Positions 1 to 5,251 of a DNA stretch of 6,824 nucleotides are shown here, in pieces. The position numbers and the translations under genes are program-made. The notes under the pieces are model-generated. The model worked only from the letters and a program-made list of their open reading frames with translations. It did not search any database and had not been told where the DNA came from. Source of the stretch: Candidatus Tenderia sp. (GTDB taxonomy: Bacteria > Pseudomonadota > Gammaproteobacteria > Tenderiales > Tenderiaceae); contig JASBUE010000257.1 of assembly GCA_030148045.1 (NCBI GenBank), positions 1-6,824 on the forward strand, written 5' to 3'. How positions within the stretch are numbered: the stretch's first letter is position 1; each line of letters opens with the position of its first letter.

Positions 1-599
1 CCCTTTTATCGCCATGGCCTTGTCCACCTTGGCCTTGAGGTCGGGAAATAGGCCACGGTGGCGGTGGCGGCATACGGCATACGATGGGCGGCGACGATGG
101 AGATCAAATCTTTCTTGAGATGATGCTTGCCTTCGCTGATCCGGCCCGGCGGCGAGGTGGTAGTGCGCACCGCGTGAGGGGTGGAGCTGGAACGTTGCAC
201 GCCGGTGTTCATGTAGGCCTCGTTATCGTAACAGATGAACAGCACATCGTGATTGCGCTCGATCATGCCGGAGAGACATTGCAGGCCGATGTCGAAGGTG
301 CCGCCGTCGCCTGCCTGCACGATCACGGGCGTCTCCTCACCCCGGGCGCGCAAGGCCGCATCGACACCGGCGGCCACCGCGGCCGCATTGCCGAATACGG
401 AATGGATCCACGGCGCCTGCCATGACGATTGCTGGTTGTGGGTGGTGAAGACCTGCAGGCAGCCGGTGGCGTTGACATAGACGGCCTGCGGGCCGATCAG
501 GTCGGCCACCATGCGCGCCGCCATGGCCTCGCCGCAGCCGGAACAGGCGCGGTGGCCGGAGGTAAGCACGTTATGTCGAAACGTATCCCGCGTATCCAT
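1..599 (-). CDS. porB: 2-oxoacid (pyruvate):ferredoxin oxidoreductase beta subunit, frameshifted and partial
   Basis: This is the thiamine-diphosphate-binding beta subunit of a multi-subunit pyruvate-type 2-oxoacid:ferredoxin oxidoreductase, a cytoplasmic enzyme that interconverts pyruvate + CoA with acetyl-CoA + CO2 using ferredoxin. The ATG at 599 has an AGGAG ribosome site (606-610) 6 nt upstream. Visible family features are GHRACSGCG with Cys19 and Cys22, NATGC with Cys47 (three of the usual four 4Fe-4S ligands), PWIHSVFGNAAAVAAG, the TPP/Mg motif GDGG (97-100) and DNEAYMNTG (125-133). After VAYFP the frame becomes unlike the family and stops at TAA (8-6), giving 197 aa. From 42 down to 1 another frame reads DLKAKVDKAMAIKG, which resembles the family's continuation and stays open to the window edge. 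A 1-nt loss or 2-nt gain near 38-47 is therefore likely. The fourth Cys would lie outside the window. The family call is firm; pyruvate as substrate is inferred. Confidence 0.9.
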
Positions 600-629
600 G
601 GAACGCTCCTTCCTTAATGGGATTGTATG

Positions 630-797
630 CACCACAAAGCTTACGAAGAGCACGAAGACAAAACGTAATATTTACGCACGCTGTAGCGGCCGGGTCAGTC
701 ATATCATTTTTCATAGTTAAAGGTCTGGCAGTTATGCAGTTAAACCAGAACCCTTTTTGACAGAGGATCAAATTCCATCTTAGTGAGCTTCGTGGTG
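630..797. repeat. 168-bp intergenic unit with 15-bp imperfect inverted ends
   Basis: The porA-porB gap (600-802) holds no supportable gene. Its ends, 630-644 (CACCACAAAGCTTAC) and 783-797 (GTGAGCTTCGTGGTG), are inverted repeats matching at 13 of 15 positions. The left end continues into a tandem-like run with the words TTACGAAGAG and CACGAAGA at 641-657. From memory, similar ACGAAG/CACGAAG words occur in dispersed intergenic repeats of many proteobacteria, but I cannot name a family. The unit starts 6 nt after the porA stop and ends 14 nt before the porB ribosome site, so it looks inserted in the spacer. It could be a small non-autonomous element or a remnant; no target-site duplication was found. 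Confidence 0.5.
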
Positions 798-802
798 ATT
801 GG

Positions 803-1939
803 CTACTCCAAAAATGAATCAACACCGTCCGATTTCACTCCCCGGAAGATCGCCTCGATCACCGCCGGCGTCAGGTCGCGGCCACCGAGACCACCGATGA
901 CGCCCTCGACCGGGATCGGCATGCCCGCCTGCTGCAGGGCCGCCCGTAATTCACCGGCGACAATGCCGCCCGCGCCCACACTAACAGCCTTTTCCAGCAC
1001 CACGACCTGCTTCGCGCCGGCAAGGTGCTGCACCAGTTCCTGCGCAGGAAAGGGCCGGAAACAGCGCAGCCGCAAGGCGCCCAGCGGCATGCCCCGTTCG
1101 CGTAGCGTGTCCACCACGTCACGCACTGCACCCATGGTGGAGCCCAGCGTGACCATGATGGTGTCCGCGCCTTCCAGGCGGTAGGGCTCAGCCAGGCCGC
1201 CGTATCCTCTGCCGAAGTGATCATTAAACTCCGCATCCATGGCGGCAACCACATTACGGGCCTCTTTCAGCGCCTGGTGTTGGTCGGCGCGGTACTCCAG
1301 GTAATTGTCCGGTTCGCTGCCGCCACCGAGGGTCATCGGCCGGAGGGGGTCGAGGGTGCGGGCGAAGCGGAACGGCGGCAAGAACTCGTCCACCGTGGCC
1401 TGAGCGGGAATCGCCACCGGTTCGAAGGTATGGGTGAGGAAAAAACCGTCCATGCACACCATCACCGGCAGTTCGCAGGCCTCGGCGATGCGATAGGCCT
1501 GAATGATGGTATCCACCGCCTCCTGATTGCTCTCCACATAGAGCTGTATCCAGCCGGCATCACGCAGACTCATGCTGTCCTGGTGGTCGCTGAAAATATT
1601 GATCGGCGCGCTGACCGCGCGGTTGGCGCAGACCATCACCAACGGCAGCCGCATGCCGGCGATGTTGTACAACACCTCGGTCATCAGCAGCAGTCCCTGC
1701 GAGGCGCTGGCGGTGAAGGCCCGGGCACCGCCGGCCACAGCCCCCAATACCACGGAGGCGGCCCCGAATTCGCTCTCGGCGTTGATGAACTGCGCGCTCA
1801 ATTCACCATCGGCGACGAACTGGGCCAAGTGCTCGATGATGTGGGTTTGCGGCGTAATGGGATAAGCGGCGATTACCTGGGGCCGGCACAGGCGCACCGC
1901 CTCGGCCACGGCGTGGGAACCTTCCAGAAGTTGCCTCAT
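803..1939 (-). CDS. porA: 2-oxoacid (pyruvate):ferredoxin oxidoreductase alpha subunit
   Basis: This is the alpha subunit of the same ferredoxin-dependent oxidoreductase, carrying the pyrimidine-binding half of the thiamine diphosphate site and the domain II/III region. The 378 aa are close to the usual length (about 380-400) and appear intact. Visible hallmarks are YPITPQT (26-32), NAESEFGA (53-60), TASASQG (76-82) and the stretch NRAVSAPINIFSDHQDSM around 106-123. The last of these is more like pyruvate-type PorA than 2-oxoglutarate or 2-oxoisovalerate enzymes. A GSTMGAVRD motif lies in the C-terminal half. Its ATG overlaps the stop of porG by 4 nt (ATGA at 1939-1936), so the two are translationally coupled. 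The downstream beta gene is separated by 203 bp containing a repeat unit. Pyruvate as substrate is inferred. Confidence 0.95.
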   Translation of the reverse strand: MRQLLEGSHAVAEAVRLCRPQVIAAYPITPQTHIIEHLAQFVADGELSAQFINAESEFGAASVVLGAVAGGARAFTASASQGLLLMTEVLYNIAGMRLPLVMVCANRAVSAPINIFSDHQDSMSLRDAGWIQLYVESNQEAVDTIIQAYRIAEACELPVMVCMDGFFLTHTFEPVAIPAQATVDEFLPPFRFARTLDPLRPMTLGGGSEPDNYLEYRADQHQALKEARNVVAAMDAEFNDHFGRGYGGLAEPYRLEGADTIMVTLGSTMGAVRDVVDTLRERGMPLGALRLRCFRPFPAQELVQHLAGAKQVVVLEKAVSVGAGGIVAGELRAALQQAGMPIPVEGVIGGLGGRDLTPAVIEAIFRGVKSDGVDSFLE

Positions 1940-2529
1940 GATGCCTGCTCCTGTCCCGCAGCGACCGCCTGGTACCCCGCGTGCAAGGCCTCGATATTGG
2001 CCTTGACCACCGTCTCGCCCTTGCTCATCAAATGACCGGTGACGGCCTGTTCCAGCGCCTTCAGGCTGACCCAGCCAGTGACCGCGGCCAGCGCCCCCAG
2101 CAGCACCGTATTAGGTAATGGACGCCCCAGCAATTGCTCGCCGATACGCGTGGCGGGAATAGCGACCCAGCGCTGCGCCGTTGCCGTAAAATCATCCACT
2201 GGCGGCTCCTCACTGTTCAGGATGACCCAGCCATCCTGCTTGAGCCCCTGCAACACCGGCTCGGACTGGAGCAGGGTACTGTCCTGGATCACCACCGCAT
2301 CCGGGGTGTAGACCTGATTGTGGGCGCGGATGGGTGCGCCAGTGATGCGCACATAAGCCTCCACCGGTGCGCCGCGCCGTTCGGAACCGAATTTGGGAAA
2401 GGCCTGGGCCTCATGGCCGTCCTCGAAGGCCGCCAGGGCCAGCAAGGCCGCCGCCGAGACCGCGCCCTGCCCGCCACGGCCGTGAAAGCGGATTTCGTAG
2501 CGGCCTGTGTCCTGCCCGGTGCTTTACAT
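1936..2529 (-). CDS. porG: 2-oxoacid (pyruvate):ferredoxin oxidoreductase gamma subunit, ATG followed at once by TAA
   Basis: This is the gamma subunit of the oxidoreductase, which helps close the active site and bind CoA in this family. Conserved parts are YEIRFHGRGGQGAV (GRGGQG encoded at 2481-2464), ALAAFEDG, AFPKFGSERRGAPVEAYVRI and PNTVLLGAL. The C-terminus overlaps porA by ATGA. The only start with a fitting ribosome site (GGGAG, 2541-2537, 7-nt spacing) is ATG at 2529. It is in frame with the whole conserved protein, but its second codon (2526-2524) is TAA. After that the frame reads STGQDTGRYEIRF with no ATG, GTG or TTG until TTG at 2445, which would delete the GRGGQG loop. Either one base is wrong (for example AAA, CAA or TAC read as TAA) or the gene is silenced. 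It lies 60 nt downstream of the cytochrome-porin gene with no visible terminator, so co-transcription is possible. There is no ferredoxin-like delta gene. Confidence 0.85.
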
Positions 2530-2589
2530 TTCAGAACTCCCGCAACCGAAGCGCGTGGGCGACTCGTTTAATGACGATCGTGATAAGCA

Positions 2590-3780
2590 TCAGAATCCCG
2601 CTTCCACTTGTAACGTCACCATACTGTCATCATCCGCCGAAGTCGGTCCACTCACATCCCAGTATTCAATAAACCCACGGGCATTTTCGGCAAAATAATA
2701 GGCCACCTGGACGGTAATCTCGTCGAAATCATCCCGACCGTTATTCTTTTCGTAACTATCCAGCCGCAGCAAAGGCACGAAGGAAGGACGGCCGTTCTCT
2801 GTGAACGTATAGCGGGCTTCAACATAGGCAGCGTTGTTATCGACCTCGGCCGTTGCCGCACTGTTGTCATCGCTGGCTTTTAACATTGCGCCCATCAGGC
2901 GGAGATCGCCAATATCCGCCTGGGCATCAATGCCGCTACGGGTAAAGTCACGGTCCACTGTACAATTCGCATTTGTGGCTTTACAGGTGCCGCTGATGGC
3001 CATCAGCCCGACCATGGTTTCCGGGGTAACATCCAGTGCCAAGCGGGCGCTGAGCGCATCGCTGTCTTCGCCCTCTGTATCCCCTTTAACACCGCTGATA
3101 CCGACACTGTAAAAAAGCGTCTCGATCGGTCTACCATAGAGGGTGATATTCTGCCGGGCATCACGCAGCCGGCCATCAGCATCCGCACCGCCAAACGGCT
3201 GGTTGTACACCGAAGTGCGGTTGCGGGTCAGTTTGCGGGCATCGCTGTAGACATCATAAGGATCGCTGCCGGTAATTGATCCCCAGGAGAGTTGCAGGTT
3301 AACCGCCTCGCTGGCGTGATAACCGAACGTAGCGGACTTCACCTCGACATTAAAATCCGCATCATCCTCGGCCTCCAGCTCGAACCACCCTGAGAAATTA
3401 TTAGCCATGGCACCGGCAGCCATGACTTCCACTTCATGGAGGGCGCGTAATGTCTTCTCGCCACTATCCCTTTTTTCATAGGGCCGCCCCTTGATGAAGG
3501 CGGTCACCGGCAGCGTCTGGTCCCAGTCCATAAACCCCGGCTTCTCATCCCTGGCGAGGCGATAACCATTCTCCTTGAACTTGCGCCCGGCGGCATTCAA
3601 CGCGGGCCAGGCGCTGTGGCAAGTACTACATTCGGTTTGATATTTGCGCGCAAAGGCGGGAATGGCTTGTGCTGTGTTAGCGAACATAATTCCCGCGAGC
3701 AGCGTGGCCACTAAAGCGATTCTGGATCGGCCCATTATACTGATAGCGTTAATCTGCCTGGTGCGGCATCCCCTCTTCAT
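2590..3780 (-). CDS. Cyc2-like outer-membrane monohaem cytochrome c-porin fusion
   Basis: This 396-aa protein combines an N-terminal c-type haem site with an outer-membrane beta-barrel. The ATG at 3780 is preferred over TTG at 3786 because GGGAGGG (3793-3787) sits 6 nt before it. A Sec signal peptide (hydrophobic about 20-38) ends at TAQA|IPAF near residue 39. Then come FARKYQTECSTCHSAWPALN, with the haem site CSTCH at 51-55, and AGRKFKENGYR. The remaining 300-odd residues alternate polar and hydrophobic with many aromatic, Gly and Asn/Asp residues and no further CxxCH. They end in VTLQVEAGF with a terminal Phe, as in BAM-inserted barrels. Cyc2 Fe(II)-oxidising fused cytochrome-porins share this size and layout, and the N-terminal signature is close. 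Other haem-barrels of unknown role share it too, so iron as electron donor is inference. A second Cys pair (GTCKATNANC) may form a loop disulfide. The neighbouring cytochrome c is a plausible periplasmic partner. Confidence 0.75.
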   Translation of the reverse strand: MKRGCRTRQINAISIMGRSRIALVATLLAGIMFANTAQAIPAFARKYQTECSTCHSAWPALNAAGRKFKENGYRLARDEKPGFMDWDQTLPVTAFIKGRPYEKRDSGEKTLRALHEVEVMAAGAMANNFSGWFELEAEDDADFNVEVKSATFGYHASEAVNLQLSWGSITGSDPYDVYSDARKLTRNRTSVYNQPFGGADADGRLRDARQNITLYGRPIETLFYSVGISGVKGDTEGEDSDALSARLALDVTPETMVGLMAISGTCKATNANCTVDRDFTRSGIDAQADIGDLRLMGAMLKASDDNSAATAEVDNNAAYVEARYTFTENGRPSFVPLLRLDSYEKNNGRDDFDEITVQVAYYFAENARGFIEYWDVSGPTSADDDSMVTLQVEAGF

Positions 3781-3801
3781 TTCCAACCCTCCCTGACATG
3801 G

Positions 3802-3836
3802 CTATTGTTAAACGTCGTCAAACAGATTTTGCCCAC
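3802..3836. repeat. 35-bp direct repeat, copy 1 (proximal to the cytochrome-porin gene)
   Basis: This segment starts CTATTGTTAAACG and ends TGCCCAC. It recurs at 3873-3907 with a single mismatch (T3829 versus C3900) at a period of 71 bp. Its core GTTAAACGTCGTCAAAC is an imperfect dyad with 12 of 17 positions symmetric. It overlaps the predicted transcription start and leader of the cytochrome-porin gene, as expected of an operator. Confidence 0.8.
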
Positions 3837-3837
3837 A

Positions 3838-3868
3838 ACGATAAAACCTATGTGTGCACACAAGTCAA
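3838..3868 (-). promoter_or_regulatory. Candidate promoter of the cytochrome-porin gene with a 12-bp palindrome in its spacer
   Basis: On the minus strand TTGACT (3868-3863) resembles a -35 box. Possible -10 boxes are TATCGT (3843-3838, 19-nt spacer) or TTTATC (3845-3840, 17-nt spacer); both are weak. The perfect palindrome TGTGTGCACACA (3851-3862) lies directly after the -35 and nearly at the centre of the two 35-bp repeats. A stretched spacer containing a dyad recalls MerR-controlled promoters, but the dyad is off-centre, so control by the MerR gene of this window is only a possibility. Confidence 0.35.
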
Positions 3869-3872
3869 TCGT

Positions 3873-3907
3873 CTATTGTTAAACGTCGTCAAACAGATTC
3901 TGCCCAC
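3873..3907. repeat. 35-bp direct repeat, copy 2 (distal)
   Basis: This is the second copy of the 35-bp repeat, differing from the copy at 3802-3836 at one position. It lies upstream of the candidate promoter, at roughly -42 to -76 relative to the predicted start. The two copies therefore bracket the promoter, a layout suited to a DNA-binding protein acting at paired sites. It begins 17 nt past the stop codon of the upstream cytochrome gene. Confidence 0.8.
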
Positions 3908-3923
3908 CGATTATTGATATTTG

Positions 3924-4226
3924 TTAATCCACACCTCCCATTTTCTTAATGAGGTAATCGACCAACGCATCTATCTCCGCACCGGTCAGTTTGTCTGCAA
4001 AGCCGGGCATCGCATTCTTACCCTTCATGAGGGTCTCGCGCAGAGATTCCACGTCGCGGCTCATGGCGTTGACTGCCGGCCCCAGCTTCTTTTTATCAAT
4101 GGCGTGACATAACGCACATTTTTGTTTGAAAAGCTGTTCCGCATCCACCATCTCGGCAGCGATCACCGGCTCAAACACGCCAAGGGATAACAATGTGAAC
4201 AATAGCGCTCTACATCTCTTTAACAT
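3924..4226 (-). CDS. Small periplasmic monohaem cytochrome c (class I)
   Basis: This is a 100-aa precursor of a soluble electron-transfer cytochrome. The ATG at 4226 is chosen because GGAGGG (4240-4235) lies 8 nt upstream; a longer reading from 4259 has no such site. MLKRCRALLFTLLSLGVFEPVIAA is a typical Sec signal peptide, cleaved near residue 24, leaving a mature protein of about 76 aa. CALCH (37-41) binds haem c, KLGPAV (47-52) follows the family's LGP pattern, and Met73 in NAMPGF is the likely sixth iron ligand. The C-terminal helix ALVDYLIKKM completes a class I fold (c5/c551-like). It is followed by the outer-membrane cytochrome-porin gene, so it may carry electrons between that protein and the inner membrane; this is inferred from adjacency. 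Two regulatory repeats separate the genes, so they may also be transcribed independently. Confidence 0.92.
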   Translation of the reverse strand: MLKRCRALLFTLLSLGVFEPVIAAEMVDAEQLFKQKCALCHAIDKKKLGPAVNAMSRDVESLRETLMKGKNAMPGFADKLTGAEIDALVDYLIKKMGGVD

Positions 4227-4295
4227 GCGAATTTCCCTCCTCGTTTTAATTCTTATCATGCCGCGTCTCTTGGCGGTGTGTTATCGACGTACATT

Positions 4296-4324
4296 AAGAT
4301 ATTTTTCGCGCACCTTCCATGCAA
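4296..4324 (-). promoter_or_regulatory. Candidate promoter of the cytochrome c gene
   Basis: On the minus strand TTGCAT (4324-4319) and TATCTT (4301-4296) are separated by exactly 17 nt. The -10 matches the sigma-70 consensus at four of six positions and the -35 at three, a weak -35 typical of activated promoters. The predicted start near 4289 gives a leader of about 60 nt before the ATG at 4226. Confidence 0.45.
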
Positions 4325-4337
4325 TGATAAATATCAT
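4324..4337. promoter_or_regulatory. FNR/CRP-family-like operator at about -41.5
   Basis: ATGATAAATATCAT is a perfect dyad with 6-nt arms and a 2-nt centre. It matches the FNR/Anr/Dnr consensus TTGAT-N4-ATCAA at eight of ten defined positions. Its centre is 41.5 bp from the predicted transcription start near 4289, the standard class II activator position, and it abuts a weak -35. This suggests oxygen-, NO- or redox-dependent control of the cytochrome gene. The start site is itself predicted, so the spacing is supportive rather than proof. Confidence 0.5.
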
Positions 4338-4347
4338 CACGCCGCGG

Positions 4348-4422
4348 CGGTATCGAAAGGGGCTGATGCACGTGGCCGGCCAGCATCATAACACTGGCAC
4401 ACTGATCGATACCGCCCCTTTC
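4348..4422. other. Crossed complementary blocks around a hairpin; possible switching RNA or DNA structure
   Basis: CGGTATCG (4348-4355) is the reverse complement of CGATACCG (4407-4414). The adjoining GAAAGGGGC (4355-4363) is the reverse complement of GCCCCTTTC (4414-4422). The order is A-B then A'-B', so the two pairings cross: they make a pseudoknot-type arrangement or two alternative stems. Between them lies a hairpin, TGATGC (4364-4369) with GCATCA (4383-4388), enclosing the palindrome TGGCCGGCCA (4373-4382). It lies after merR and before the cytochrome promoter, with no U-tract that would mark a simple terminator. Confidence 0.35.
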
Positions 4423-4706
4423 AAATAAAGTAGAAGGCGCAGCCCGCCAAGTAAAGGCGCCATATCGAGTAGGCGGCTCCATCCACCATCGCTACAGCCT
4501 TTGCCCGCTGTGCCCCGGACGCCTGCACCCAAGGGCACAGGATCAGGGCATGGTTTGCGGCGGACATAATCGCAGCAACGGACACAGGGGGTAGACCAGC
4601 TCCGGCTCCAATCACAGATGATAGAACTCGTTGCTGCCCCTCTGGGGACGATGCTGTAGATCCTCTGTTATCACCTTCAGTGTCAGAGAGAGACGATGAT
4701 TTCCGC
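4423..4706. other. Gap after merR with no supportable gene
   Basis: No recognisable gene is seen here. One open frame on the minus strand (4615-4421, GTG start, 64 codons) has no ribosome site and no familiar motif, so it is not called. A short CCCC-TCT-GGGG hairpin (4637-4647), 60 nt past the merR stop, lacks a T-run. AAGGCGC occurs twice (4434-4440 and 4454-4460). Together with 4227-4422 this makes a 480-bp region between merR and the cytochrome gene. Confidence 0.5.
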
Positions 4707-5114
4707 TTACGGCGCCGATTCTATTAAACGCCAAACCGAATCACTATCGGGCGCCCCGTCGGGAAATTTCTTTTCCCACAAGGCGACCTCCCTCTCCAGC
4801 TTTCTTTGCAATTTATTCATTTCCCGCAGCTTGGCGCGATTGTCCTTCATACGCCGTCGGAGAATTTTCCGGGCCTTGGGGCAGACTGTATCGACTTGCT
4901 GGCATTCGAAAAATATAGCCTTGATCTCTTTGAGAGAATAACCCAGTTGCCTCGCCTGGTGGATGAAACGCAACCGTTGCACGTCCGTCGGATTGAACAA
5001 CTTGTAACCGTTGTCAGGATGTCGTTCAGGCTGCAGCAAGCCGATGCGCACATAGTGGCGAACGGTATCGGTGGTCACGTCCGCCTTCCGGGCCAACTCA
5101 TTCACTGTCATCAT
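4707..5114 (-). CDS. MerR-family, probably metal-responsive, transcriptional regulator
   Basis: This is a 135-aa cytoplasmic regulator. The N-terminal winged helix-turn-helix reads TVNELARKADVTTDTVRHYVRIGLLQP, followed by the wing NGYKLF and then RLRFIHQARQLGYSLKEI, all classic MerR features. A long dimerisation helix follows (about 80-115). Cys71 and Cys78 (ECQQVDTVCPKAR) precede it; Cys78 lies where MerR Cys82 and ZntR Cys79 sit. The C-terminal loop that supplies further Cys ligands in MerR, ZntR and CueR has none here (DSDSVWRLIES). From memory, related proteins often have Cys where Trp129 stands. The effector could be a metal bound by few Cys, or something else. GGAGGAG (5133-5127) is the ribosome site; GTG at 5117 and ATG at 5111 are alternative starts. 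The YHS-HMA gene upstream on the same strand, 134 bp away, suggests a metal-handling pair. Confidence 0.9.
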   Translation of the reverse strand: MMTVNELARKADVTTDTVRHYVRIGLLQPERHPDNGYKLFNPTDVQRLRFIHQARQLGYSLKEIKAIFFECQQVDTVCPKARKILRRRMKDNRAKLREMNKLQRKLEREVALWEKKFPDGAPDSDSVWRLIESAP

Positions 5115-5137
5115 CACTGTTCGTCTCTCCTCCTCAA

Positions 5138-5216
5138 GCCCGGTGCGCCTGCCAGTCTAAAAGATACGGGCAACACCCAAATCAAGTTCGCTCTTCCCTT
5201 CTCACTTACACCGGGC
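5138..5216. repeat. 8-bp inverted repeat flanking the merR promoter
   Basis: GCCCGGTG at 5138-5145 and CACCGGGC at 5209-5216 are exact reverse complements 63 bp apart. They bracket the candidate merR promoter. They could be paired binding half-sites, but eight bases at this GC content could match by chance. Confidence 0.3.
5154..5185 (-). promoter_or_regulatory. Candidate MerR-type promoter (20-bp spacer) for merR
   Basis: On the minus strand TTGATT (5185-5180) and TAGACT (5159-5154) are 20 nt apart, the overlong spacer typical of promoters controlled by MerR proteins. The spacer contains the small dyad GGG-N5-CCC (5168-5178). The predicted start near 5147 leaves about 30 nt before the ATG at 5114. 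Both boxes match consensus at four of six positions. Autoregulation is the simplest reading. Confidence 0.4.
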
Positions 5217-5251
5217 AGATAATCTCTTTCCAACTCGTATGCGAATCAATA

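Noticed and set aside
1217..2035. Long + strand open frame of 272 codons
   Set aside because: It is antisense to porA and the end of porG, whose family identity is clear. It has low-complexity composition and no family resemblance.
2443..2445. TTG as the porG start
   Set aside because: It has no ribosome site and would delete the conserved YEIRFHGRGGQGAV segment encoded just upstream.
3784..3786. TTG as the cytochrome-porin start
   Set aside because: The ATG at 3780 has better ribosome-site spacing and adds no oddity.
4126..4428. + strand frame of 100 codons
   Set aside because: It runs antisense through the cytochrome c gene and its promoter, and has no ribosome site or familiar motif.
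4421..4615. 64-codon minus-strand open frame between merR and the cytochrome gene
   Set aside because: GTG start without a ribosome site, no recognisable motif or membrane pattern, and its end overlaps the crossed-complement structure.
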